A DNA stretch of 5,138 bases from Paracoccaceae bacterium (GCA_007121115.1 SKMI01000191.1:1-5138), one strand, 5' to 3'. Positions 1 to 5,078 are shown, numbered from the stretch's first letter. Notes: generated by a model not told the origin, from the letters alone. Made by a program: numbers and translations.

Positions 1-525
1 ATGACCGGGGGCGAACTGGACCTGGCCATCGAAGGGCGCGGCTATATCGAGGTGACGCTGCCGGACGGGCGCCCGGCCTACACCCGCGACGGCGCGCTCC
101 AGCGCACGGGCGACGGGCTGATCGTCACCTCGGACGGGTTCGAGGTGGCGCCGGGGATCACCATCCCGCTGGAGGCACGGTCGCTGTCGATCAACGCCGA
201 GGGCGAGGTCTGGGCCTATTTCCGTGACCGGGTGGAGCCCGAGCGGCTGGGCCAGCTCACCCTGTCGAGCTTCACCAACGAAAAGGGGCTCGAGGCGATC
301 GGGTCCAACCTGTTCGCGGAAACCGCGGCCTCGGGCCCGGCGTTTCAGGGCGATCCGGGCACCGACGGGCTGGGCACGCTGCGGCAAGGGTATCTGGAGG
401 AAAGCTCGGTCGACGCGGTGCGCGAGGTGACCGAACTGATCAAGGCGCAGCGCGGCTACGAGCTGAACGCCAAGGTCATTACCGCCGCCGACCAGATGCT
501 CGCCTCGACCACGCAGGTGCGCTGA
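1..525 (+). CDS. flgG: Flagellar basal-body distal rod protein FlgG (C-terminal two thirds, 5' partial)
   Basis: FlgG builds the distal rod of the flagellar basal body, the drive shaft that crosses the periplasm inside the P and L rings. The visible 174 residues begin in the family's TGG-LDLAIEGRGY segment, where the rod/hook proteins place their 'LDLAIEG-GFF' motif. They continue through the central domain (about 20-125) and end in the C-terminal rod/hook helix (YLEESSVDAVREVTELIKAQ, then RGYELNAKVI, about 131-160) and TTQVR. Whole FlgG proteins have about 260 residues, so roughly 87 N-terminal residues, including the N-terminal rod domain, lie before the window. The ATG at position 1 is therefore an internal methionine, not the start. 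The TGA at 523-525 shares its last base with the ATG of flgA, which indicates co-transcription and coupled translation. FlgF shares the fold, but the strong DLAIEG and C-terminal match and the flgA-flgH neighbours favour FlgG. Confidence 0.95.
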   Translation: MTGGELDLAIEGRGYIEVTLPDGRPAYTRDGALQRTGDGLIVTSDGFEVAPGITIPLEARSLSINAEGEVWAYFRDRVEPERLGQLTLSSFTNEKGLEAIGSNLFAETAASGPAFQGDPGTDGLGTLRQGYLEESSVDAVREVTELIKAQRGYELNAKVITAADQMLASTTQVR

Positions 526-995
526 TGGACCGCCTGGGCGCAACGATCACGGGCCGGGCACGTGCGGCGCTGGGCGGTGGCGCGTTCCTTGGTGTACTGC
601 TCATGGCACTGCCCGTGGCGGCCGAGGCGCTGGTCGCCACGCGGCTGGTGCGCGCGACCGAGGTGCTGGCCGCCGAAGATATCACCCGCTCCGCCGCGCA
701 GGTGCCGGGCGCCGCCACCGACCCGATGCAGGTGCTGGGACTGGAAGCCCGGGTCGCGCTCTATCCGGGTCGCCCGGTGCTGCTGTCGGACCTGGCGCCT
801 GCGGCAGTGGTGGAACGCAACCAGCCTGTGCGGCTGGTCTATCGCCAGGGCGCGCTTCTGATCATGGCCGAGGGGCGCGCGCTGGAACGTGGCGCGTTGG
901 GGGCGCCGCTCCGGGCGATGAACCTCACCTCGCGCAGCACCGTGACCGGGACCGTGACCAGCGACGGCACCGTGGAAGTCTTTGGAAACCGATGA
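525..995 (+). CDS. flgA: Flagellar P-ring assembly chaperone FlgA
   Basis: FlgA is a periplasmic chaperone needed for FlgI to assemble into the P ring around the rod. The 156-residue product has a signal peptide (hydrophobic stretch about 14-32, likely cleavage after VAA or AEA near 33-35). After it comes a single SAF-like/FlgA C-terminal domain: a first part with GLEARVALYPGRPVLLSDL (about 72-90), then the hallmark segment from VVERNQPVRLVYRQGALLI through AEGRALERGALGAPLRAMNL to STVTGTV (95-144). It is shorter than the enterobacterial protein of about 219 residues because the N-terminal domain is missing, which is usual in Alphaproteobacteria. The ATG at 525 overlaps the flgG stop by one base, which is why I chose it. 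There is no clear Shine-Dalgarno sequence, so translation probably depends on ribosomes ending flgG. An in-frame ATG at 603 would remove most of the signal peptide and is unlikely. Confidence 0.93.
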   Translation: MDRLGATITGRARAALGGGAFLGVLLMALPVAAEALVATRLVRATEVLAAEDITRSAAQVPGAATDPMQVLGLEARVALYPGRPVLLSDLAPAAVVERNQPVRLVYRQGALLIMAEGRALERGALGAPLRAMNLTSRSTVTGTVTSDGTVEVFGNR

Positions 996-1795
996 CGGAA
1001 GGGCAATCGCAGATGGGCGGAACCAGAACATCCTTCGGAGCGTATCGTGGCGCGGTGGCTGCCCGCGCTTGCGGGCTGCTGCCGCTGCTGCTGGCGCTCG
1101 TGCTGACCGCCGGATGCCAGCCGCTGCGCGAGGTCGGGCGCGCGCCCGAGTTCACGCCCACCGGTGGAACCCAGTCGCATCACGCGCTCTATAACGTGCC
1201 GCTGCCGGAAACCACCGACCGGCGCGCGCCCGGGGATGGCGCCTCGCTCTGGTCGGCCAGCCAGCGCTCGCTGCTGGGCGACCGGCGCGCGGGGCGGCAG
1301 GGCGATATCCTGACCGTAGTGATCGAGATCGACGAACGCGCCGAAATGTCCAGCAATTCCGGGCGCAACCGCAGCGGCAACCAGTCCATGGGCGTGCCGC
1401 AGTTCTTCGGCCTGCCGCAGCTTCTGGACCGCCGCCTGCCGGACGGGGCCGGGGCGGGCAGCCTGATCGAGACGCAGAACAGCAGCAGCTTTTCCGGCAG
1501 CGGGTCGATCCAGCGCAACGAACGCCTGACCCTGCGCGTCGCCGCCACGGTGGTGGAGCGCCTGCCCAACGGGGTGCTGCGGATCGAGGGCAGCCAGCAG
1601 GTGCGCGTGAATCACGAGTTGCGCGATCTGGTGGTGTCAGGCTTTGTCCGGCCCGAAGACATCTCGCGCCAGAACGAGATCACCTATGACAAGATCGCCG
1701 GGGCGCGCATCTCCTATGGCGGGCGCGGGATGATCTCGACCGTCCAGCAACCGCGCTACGGCGAGCAGATCACCGACATCCTGACGCCATTCTGA
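992..1795 (+). CDS. flgH: Flagellar L-ring lipoprotein FlgH
   Basis: FlgH forms the L ring, the outer-membrane bushing of the flagellar basal body. The 267-residue product has a lipoprotein signal: hydrophobic residues about 27-40, then the lipobox LTAGC with the lipidated Cys at 42. Gln follows the Cys rather than Asp, consistent with Lol sorting to the outer membrane. The mature part has the family blocks SLWSASQRSLLGDRRAGRQGD (85-105), ILTVVIEIDERAEMS, NERLTLRVAATVVERLPNGV (176-195), then LRIEGSQQVRVNHELR, and the C-terminal end from SGFVRPEDI to SYGGRGMI and TDILTPF. Its ATG overlaps the flgA stop in an ATGA arrangement (4 bases). A second in-frame ATG at 1013 has a better Shine-Dalgarno sequence (GGAAGGG at 997-1003, 9 bases away) and keeps the whole signal peptide, so the true start may be seven codons later. 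The family assignment is secure. Confidence 0.95.
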   Translation: MTEGQSQMGGTRTSFGAYRGAVAARACGLLPLLLALVLTAGCQPLREVGRAPEFTPTGGTQSHHALYNVPLPETTDRRAPGDGASLWSASQRSLLGDRRAGRQGDILTVVIEIDERAEMSSNSGRNRSGNQSMGVPQFFGLPQLLDRRLPDGAGAGSLIETQNSSSFSGSGSIQRNERLTLRVAATVVERLPNGVLRIEGSQQVRVNHELRDLVVSGFVRPEDISRQNEITYDKIAGARISYGGRGMISTVQQPRYGEQITDILTPF

Positions 1796-1860
1796 ACCGC
1801 GATGCCGATGATGTGAAAACGACCAAGGCGCCCCGCACCGATCCGGGCGCCACAACTGCC

Positions 1861-1864
1861 GGAG
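1861..1864 (+). promoter_or_regulatory. Shine-Dalgarno site deciding the fliL start
   Basis: GGAG lies 8 bases before the ATG at 1873, the spacing expected for a ribosome binding site. The alternative GTG at 1813 has nothing comparable in the 17 bases after the flgH stop. This favours the shorter FliL protein, whose membrane segment begins almost at the N-terminus. Confidence 0.55.
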
Positions 1865-1872
1865 CCGAACCG

Positions 1873-2355
1873 ATGGCGAAACTGCTGCCCGTTCTGGTCA
1901 TCCTTGTCGGGATCCTCGGTGGATTCGGGGCGGGGCTGGCACTGCGCCCGGTCCCCGACCCAGCCGGGAGCGCCGAGAGCCCCGAGGCGACCGCGGACAC
2001 GGTGGCGCCGGACAGCGGCACCGGGCGCGCGGACACCGAGATCATCCGAATGAGCGATCACTTCGCGGTGCCGGTGCTGGAGGGTGGAACGGTCGTTGCT
2101 TTGGTGGTGGTGAACGTCAGCCTCGAGATGGTCCGGAGCGCAGCCGATCTGGTGGCGGTGCGCGAGCCGCGCCTGCGCGACCGCTTCCTGCAGGTGATGT
2201 TCGATCATGCCAATGCGGGCGGCTTCGCGGGGGTGTTCACGGCCAACGATACCATGACCAGCTTGCGCACCGCGCTGACCGAGGCCGCGCGCGAGGTTCT
2301 GGGGCCCGGTGTGGCCGGGGTCCTGATCACCGATATCTACCGACGCGAGGTCTGA
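1873..2355 (+). CDS. fliL: Flagellar basal-body-associated FliL-family protein
   Basis: FliL proteins are single-pass inner-membrane proteins that sit around the stator units and support motor output. The 160-residue product starts with a short cytoplasmic end and one membrane segment (about 4-23, LLPVLVILVGILGGFGAG). A Pro/Ala/Asp/Glu-rich linker follows (about 26-55), then a periplasmic domain with FAVPVLEGGTVVALVVVNVSLEM (64-86), REPRLRDRFLQVMFDHANAGGF (97-118) and the ending GVLITDIYRREV. The REP-LRD-FL and ITDI-R motifs are the FliL signature. I chose the ATG at 1873 because GGAG at 1861-1864 lies 8 bases upstream. An in-frame GTG at 1813 would add 20 polar residues, but it has no Shine-Dalgarno sequence and its codons have fewer G/C third positions (14 of 20) than the neighbouring genes. 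From 1873 the gap after flgH is 77 bases, so it is probably in the same operon. The family call is good; the gene symbol is inferred from it. Confidence 0.85.
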   Translation: MAKLLPVLVILVGILGGFGAGLALRPVPDPAGSAESPEATADTVAPDSGTGRADTEIIRMSDHFAVPVLEGGTVVALVVVNVSLEMVRSAADLVAVREPRLRDRFLQVMFDHANAGGFAGVFTANDTMTSLRTALTEAAREVLGPGVAGVLITDIYRREV

Positions 2356-2397
2356 GCGCCTTGCAAGGGGCGGCGTTGCGCTCTGGCAGTCCGCCCA

Positions 2398-2502
2398 GTG
2401 CGGTGGCCCTGTGTGCGGCTGCCCTGTGTGCGGCTGCCCTGTGTGCGGCTGCCCTGTGTGCGGTGGCCCTGTGTGCGGGGACCCTGTGTGCGGGGACCCG
2501 GG
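2398..2502. repeat. Seven tandem copies of a 15-bp unit
   Basis: Seven head-to-tail 15-bp units lie 42 bases after the fliL stop. Units 2, 3 and 4 are identical (GTGCGGCTGCCCTGT). Units 1 and 5 are identical to each other (GTGCGGTGGCCCTGT). Units 6 and 7 share GTGCGGGGACCC, and unit 7 ends in GGG instead of TGT. The period is a multiple of three, so every frame stays open across it on both strands, giving artefactual Cys-Gly-Pro or His-Thr-Gly-Pro peptides. No frame has a credible start or a family match. It looks like a minisatellite made by replication slippage. Spacers between units are absent, so it is not a CRISPR array. Confidence 0.9.
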
Positions 2503-2529
2503 ATGCGCGGGATGCGCGGGATGCGGCAC
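2503..2529. repeat. Short 9-bp tandem repeats with a G-quadruplex pattern
   Basis: Directly after the 15-bp array come two exact copies of ATGCGCGGG (2503-2511, 2512-2520) and a degenerate third (ATGCGGCAC, 2521-2529). Together with the GGGG at 2492-2495 and the GGG at 2500-2502 in the last 15-bp unit, they give four G-tracts on the plus strand separated by 4, 6 and 6 bases. That satisfies the usual G3+/N1-7 quadruplex rule over 2492-2520. Whether it folds, or does anything to transcripts reading out of fliL, cannot be told from sequence. Confidence 0.75.
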
Positions 2530-2605
2530 GGGGTCATTGGTTTGTCATCGGTTGGGTGCGGGTCAGGATCGGCCCTTTGGGGGCGGCGCCACGGCGCGGC
2601 GGATG

Positions 2606-2625
2606 CGTGGCGTATCGTTGCCACG
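2606..2625 (+). other. Inverted repeat (hairpin) upstream of ffs
   Basis: CGTGGC and GCCACG form a perfect 6-bp stem around an 8-base loop, extendable by a G-T wobble. It lies between the repeat block and the probable ffs promoter. It has no following T-run, so it is not a standard intrinsic terminator. It could help separate flagellar read-through from ffs transcription or be chance in GC-rich DNA. Confidence 0.35.
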
Positions 2626-2640
2626 TTGGTGTCGCCTCTC

Positions 2641-2668
2641 TTGCATTCGCTGCGCGCAGGGGTTAGCT
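2641..2668 (+). promoter_or_regulatory. Probable ffs promoter
   Basis: TTGCAT at 2641-2646 is a plausible -35 element. It is followed after 16 bases by TTAGCT at 2663-2668, a weak -10 element. Transcription would begin near 2675, exactly where the paired 5' end of the SRP RNA is expected. The -35 has the key TTG, but the -10 matches the consensus poorly, so the call rests mainly on position. Confidence 0.4.
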
Positions 2669-2674
2669 GACATG

Positions 2675-2771
2675 CGAGAGGTTGGCGCGGGCGTCGGCCT
2701 TGTGAACCCGGTCAGGTCCGGAAGGAAGCAGCCGCAGCAATTCTCCGACGGGTCGCTGTCCAGCCTCTCAC
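2675..2771 (+). ncRNA. ffs: Signal recognition particle RNA (small bacterial SRP RNA, 4.5S type)
   Basis: This RNA binds Ffh and, with FtsY, targets nascent membrane and secreted proteins to the Sec translocon. The highly conserved apical domain is plain to see: GGTCAGGTCCGGAAGGAAGC followed by AGCC, with the GGAA tetraloop at 2720-2723 and the asymmetric internal loop bound by the Ffh M domain. The ends close as a hairpin: GAGAGGTTGG (2676-2685) pairs with CCAGCCTCTC (2760-2769) with one U-G wobble. A second helix pairs CGTCGG (2692-2697) with CCGACG (2745-2750). The length of about 97 bases fits the compact bacterial form without an Alu domain. Ends are estimated from pairing and may be off by a few bases. 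No T-rich terminator follows. Confidence 0.95.
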
Positions 2772-2811
2772 CCCCGCCATTTCAAGGTTTGCGGTCCCAC
2801 TTGACCTCCCG

Positions 2812-2835
2812 GCACGCGTGCGGACGGCCATGGCC
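2812..2835. other. Two adjacent 10-bp palindromes between ffs and the cytochrome gene
   Basis: GCACGCGTGC (2812-2821) and GGCCATGGCC (2826-2835) are both perfect palindromes separated by 4 bases, in the gap between two convergent transcripts. No T-run follows on either strand. They might act as a bidirectional transcription barrier or a protein site, or be chance in this GC-rich sequence. Confidence 0.3.
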
Positions 2836-2883
2836 TGTCTCGGCCCGGACGTTGTCGGCACCGCATGGAGCAAGACACTCCGG

Positions 2884-3303
2884 TCAACGTGACAGGCTCT
2901 CCAGATAATCGAACAACGCGCCCGCGCCCTCGCCAAGACTGGCGTTCATGTGCCCGCGGGTGTCGGGGTCGCCGCTGAAGCGGCTCAGGAACGCATCCGT
3001 GTTGCGCAGGTAGTCGACGAAATTCTCGCGGGTCCAGACGAGCCCGTCGCGCCCGGCGGCCTGCATCGCCTCGGAGTAGCGCCGAAAGCCCGGGTCTGCG
3101 CCCGCAGGGCGCCCGGCGATGCCATAGAGGTTGGGCGCCGAGCGCCCGCCGCGTTCGAGCACGGTGCCATCGGGTGCGGTGACCATGTGGCAGACGCGGC
3201 ATTCGCGCCACAACTCCTGTCCGGCGGCCTGCGCGCCCTGCGCGGGCACCAGCAGAAGCAGTCCCAGAACCGCGGTGACTACGATACGCGCCATCTGCCT
3301 CAT
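2884..3303 (-). CDS. Secreted class I c-type cytochrome (monohaem)
   Basis: This is a small periplasmic electron carrier. From the chosen start the product has 139 residues. A signal peptide comes first (basic MRQMAR, hydrophobic 7-20, likely cleavage AQA-AG after residue 26). The haem attachment motif CRVCH follows at 35-39, with His39 as proximal ligand, then APNLYGIAGR (56-65), the Pro-Asn-Leu-x-Gly turn of class I cytochromes. FVDYLRNTDAFL (95-106) and the last helix ALFDYLESL frame Met119 in RGHMNAS, the likeliest distal ligand. The ATG at 3303 is preceded by AGGG with 9-base spacing. Upstream in-frame ATGs at 3321 and 3369 lack a Shine-Dalgarno sequence and would put a polar tail before the signal peptide. 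An ATG at 3294 is also possible. The gene converges on ffs and follows the permease gene after 84 bp. The electron-transfer partner cannot be inferred; there is no gene symbol I recognise. Confidence 0.88.
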   Translation of the reverse strand: MRQMARIVVTAVLGLLLLVPAQGAQAAGQELWRECRVCHMVTAPDGTVLERGGRSAPNLYGIAGRPAGADPGFRRYSEAMQAAGRDGLVWTRENFVDYLRNTDAFLSRFSGDPDTRGHMNASLGEGAGALFDYLESLSR

Positions 3304-3333
3304 CTCACATAACCCTGTCATTCTGCATACGCT

Positions 3334-3338
3334 GACTC
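3334..3338. promoter_or_regulatory. GANTC (CcrM-type methylation) site upstream of the cytochrome gene
   Basis: GACTC, one of only four GANTC motifs I found by eye in the window, lies 31 bases before the cytochrome start in an 84-bp gap. In Alphaproteobacteria GANTC is methylated by CcrM, and GcrA can respond to the methylation state when the site is in a promoter. The motif is certain; a regulatory role is inference. Confidence 0.4.
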
Positions 3339-3387
3339 GCGCGCGGACGCCAGCCGCCGCATCGGGCAACAGCGATCACATCCGCGC

Positions 3388-4239
3388 TCAGGGCTTCAGC
3401 CGGTAGCCGCGCGCCAGCCACTGCCAGCACAGCGCGACCAGTGCCGCCGTGCTGACGGTCACCACCGCCAGTCCCAGCAGCGGCGGCGCGTCCGAAGCGC
3501 CGATCATCCCGTAGCGCGCCCCGTCGATCAGATAGAACACCGGATTGGCCCGGCTGATGGTTTCCAGCAGCGGGGGCAGGGTGGAGATGGAGTAGAACGT
3601 CCCCGACAGGAAGGACAGCGGCACCACGATGAAATTGGTGATCGCCGCGATCTGGTCGAACTTGTTGGCGAGGATCCCGGCCGCGATCCCCAGCGCCGAA
3701 AGCATCGCCGCGCCGAGGGCCAGAAACGCCAGCAGCCACAGCGGGTGCGCGACCGACAGCCCCAGCAGAAGGATCATCGCCACCCCGATGCAGCCCCCCA
3801 CGAGGATCCCGCGCGCCACGCCCCCGGCCATGAAGCCGACCACCAGCTCCATCGGCGAGAGCGGCGGCATCAGCGTGTCGACGATATTGCCCTGCACCTT
3901 GGAGATCACGATCGACGACGAGGTGTTGGCAAAGGCGTTCTGGATCACCGTCATCATCAGGATGCCGGGCGCAAGGAAAGCAAGGAAACTGACGCCCATC
4001 ACCTCGCCCCGCGTGGGGCCGATGGCCAGTGCGAACACCGCCAGGAACAGCCCCGCCGTCACCAGCGGCGCGGCCAGGGTCTGGGTCCAGACCACCAGAA
4101 ACCGCCGGGTCTCGCGCGCTGCCAGCGTCTGCATTCCCAGCCAGTTGACCCGCCCGAAGCGGCGCACCCCCATCGCAGTACGTCCATCGCCACGGCCCTT
4201 GGATTGGGGGGTGTGGTTGTGCTCTGTCGCCACGGTCAT
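3388..4239 (-). CDS. ABC-2 type transporter permease (YadH-like)
   Basis: This is the membrane subunit of an ABC-2 family transporter, which needs a separate ATPase to export its substrate. The 283-residue product has a polar N-terminal tail (1-37), an amphipathic segment ending ARETRRFLVVWTQTL, and about six membrane segments (roughly 53-73, 83-101, 137-160, 166-190, 197-212, 254-274). Blocks shared with E. coli YadH are visible: FLAPGILMMTVIQNAFAN (88-105), VQGNIVDTLMPPLSPMELV (115-133), PLSFLSGTFYSISTLPPL (207-224) and NPVFYLIDGARYGMIG (232-247). I chose the ATG at 4239, with AGG 7 bases upstream. A longer frame back to 4401 would run into the gcrA promoter, and an ATG at 4173 would only trim the polar tail. 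No ABC ATPase gene lies in the window, so its partner must be elsewhere. The substrate is unknown; YadH itself is poorly characterised. Confidence 0.9.
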   Translation of the reverse strand: MTVATEHNHTPQSKGRGDGRTAMGVRRFGRVNWLGMQTLAARETRRFLVVWTQTLAAPLVTAGLFLAVFALAIGPTRGEVMGVSFLAFLAPGILMMTVIQNAFANTSSSIVISKVQGNIVDTLMPPLSPMELVVGFMAGGVARGILVGGCIGVAMILLLGLSVAHPLWLLAFLALGAAMLSALGIAAGILANKFDQIAAITNFIVVPLSFLSGTFYSISTLPPLLETISRANPVFYLIDGARYGMIGASDAPPLLGLAVVTVSTAALVALCWQWLARGYRLKP

Positions 4240-4273
4240 CGTTGCGCCTGCCTCTTGTTGTGTCGGGTATCTC

Positions 4274-4278
4274 GATTC
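4274..4278. promoter_or_regulatory. GANTC (CcrM-type methylation) site in the divergent gcrA/permease region
   Basis: GATTC lies 35 bases before the permease ATG and 122 bases before the gcrA ATG. It is about 26 bases upstream of the predicted -35 element of gcrA. It could mark either promoter for CcrM/GcrA control. The motif is seen directly; its function is not. Confidence 0.4.
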
Positions 4279-4303
4279 CCGGTTTGCATTTCCCGGCGTC
4301 GCC

Positions 4304-4331
4304 TTGTATCCCGCGCCGCTCTCCCTAGAAT
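4304..4331 (+). promoter_or_regulatory. Probable sigma-70-type promoter of gcrA
   Basis: TAGAAT at 4326-4331 matches five of six -10 consensus bases. TTGTAT at 4304-4309, 16 bases upstream, keeps the TTG of the -35 element. Initiation near 4338 would leave a leader of about 63 bases before gcrA. This is the best promoter-like sequence I see in the window. Confidence 0.55.
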
Positions 4332-4340
4332 AGGAGGGAA

Positions 4341-4354
4341 TTGGAATTCTCCAA
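4341..4354 (+). other. Small inverted repeat in the gcrA leader
   Basis: TTGGA and TCCAA form a perfect 5-bp stem around ATTC, starting a few bases after the predicted transcription start. It could be a regulator's operator or a hairpin at the mRNA 5' end. It is short enough to be chance. Confidence 0.35.
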
Positions 4355-4388
4355 CCCCGCCGCGGTGGCGGCGGTGCGGGTGTCAGCC

Positions 4389-4393
4389 GGAGG
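4389..4393 (+). promoter_or_regulatory. Shine-Dalgarno site deciding the gcrA start
   Basis: GGAGG stands 7 bases before the ATG at 4401, an ideal ribosome binding site. It rules out the longer in-frame reading from a TTG at 4341, which would add 20 residues ahead of the conserved MSWTDERV start of GcrA proteins. Confidence 0.8.
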
Positions 4394-4400
4394 CGCGGCA

Positions 4401-5078
4401 ATGTCCTGGACGGACGAGCGTGTGGAACTACTGAAGAGATTGTGGGGCGAGGGGCAATCGGCCTCGCAGATCGCCAAGGAACTGGGCGGCGTGACGCGCA
4501 ATGCCGTGATCGGCAAGGTGCACCGTCTGGGTCTGTCGAACCGTGCCGGGACCAACGCGCCCGTCGCCGCTACACCGGCCGAGCCGCCGGCCCCGGCCCC
4601 GGAGCCGCCAGCCCCCGAGGCCGAGGCGCCCCAACCCGCGCCCGAACCCGAGCCTGCCGCCGGGGCCGAGATCGTCGATCTGGCGCAGAGCCGGGCAGAG
4701 AAGGCGGCCGACCCGGCCCCTGCCGATCCGCCCGAGCCTGCGACAGAGACGCCCGTGCCGTCGGTCGAAGGGCCATCGGCGCCGGGGTCCTTTGCCCGGC
4801 GTGGCATCATCCCGGCCGGGCAGCCGCTGCCGCCGCAACCCTCGGCCAACGAGGTCAGCGCCGAGGCGCTGGCCACGGTGCGCGAGGTGGAAAAGAAGGC
4901 CCGCCGCCTGTCGCTGCTGGAATTGACGGAACGGACCTGCAAATGGCCCGTGGGCGATCCGGCGACTGATGACTTCTGGTTCTGCGGCCTGCCGACTGCG
5001 CCCGGCAAGCCGTATTGCGAGGCGCATGTCGCGGTGGCGTTCCAGCCCATGTCGGCCCGGCGCGACCGGCGGCGGTAG
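4401..5078 (+). CDS. gcrA: GcrA family cell-cycle transcriptional regulator
   Basis: In Caulobacter, GcrA binds sigma-70-bearing RNA polymerase and promoters with CcrM-methylated GANTC sites, controlling cell-cycle genes. The 225-residue product opens with the canonical DNA-binding domain MSWTDERVELLKRLWGEGQS (1-20), followed by ASQIAKELGGVTRNAVIGKV and HRLGLSNR (to 48), a helix-turn-helix. A Pro/Ala/Glu-rich linker fills about 52-150. The C-terminal region (about 165-213) carries RRLSLLELTERTCKWPVGDP, then DFWFCGLPTAPGKPYCEAHV, with Cys180, Cys195, Cys206 and His209 kept; in the family this end contacts sigma-70. The tail (SARRDRRR) is basic. At 225 residues it is longer than the Caulobacter protein (about 173) because of the linker. 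The start is fixed by the GGAGG 7 bases upstream and the family N-terminus. It is transcribed divergently from the permease gene. Confidence 0.95.
   Translation: MSWTDERVELLKRLWGEGQSASQIAKELGGVTRNAVIGKVHRLGLSNRAGTNAPVAATPAEPPAPAPEPPAPEAEAPQPAPEPEPAAGAEIVDLAQSRAEKAADPAPADPPEPATETPVPSVEGPSAPGSFARRGIIPAGQPLPPQPSANEVSAEALATVREVEKKARRLSLLELTERTCKWPVGDPATDDFWFCGLPTAPGKPYCEAHVAVAFQPMSARRDRRR

Noticed and set aside
839..1615. Long minus-strand frame antisense to flgA and flgH
   Set aside because: It is fully covered by well-supported flagellar genes. Its His/Arg/Gln-rich composition is typical of antisense shadows in GC-rich DNA.
2356..2380. Intrinsic terminator after fliL around the palindrome CCTTGCAAGG (2359-2368)
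   Set aside because: The palindrome has almost no loop and no T-run follows, so I cannot support a terminator call.
2398..2529. CRISPR array
   Set aside because: Units abut with no unique spacers, the 15-bp unit is too short for a CRISPR repeat, and no cas gene is present.
2337..2624. Minus-strand frames translating the same array into HTGQP-type or RTQGS-type repeats
   Set aside because: They are mirror readings of the repeat. They overlap the end of fliL in antisense, show no ribosome binding site and resemble no family.
2411..2908. Plus-strand frame giving a Cys-rich protein with repeated CGCPV units
   Set aside because: The Cys-Gly-Cys-Pro pattern is just the 15-bp repeat translated. 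The frame starts at a GTG inside the array without a ribosome binding site and runs straight through the SRP RNA gene and past it.
4240..4401. N-terminal extension of the permease up to 4401
   Set aside because: The extra 54 residues are Pro/Arg-rich, run over the gcrA promoter and Shine-Dalgarno site, and have no membrane or family features.
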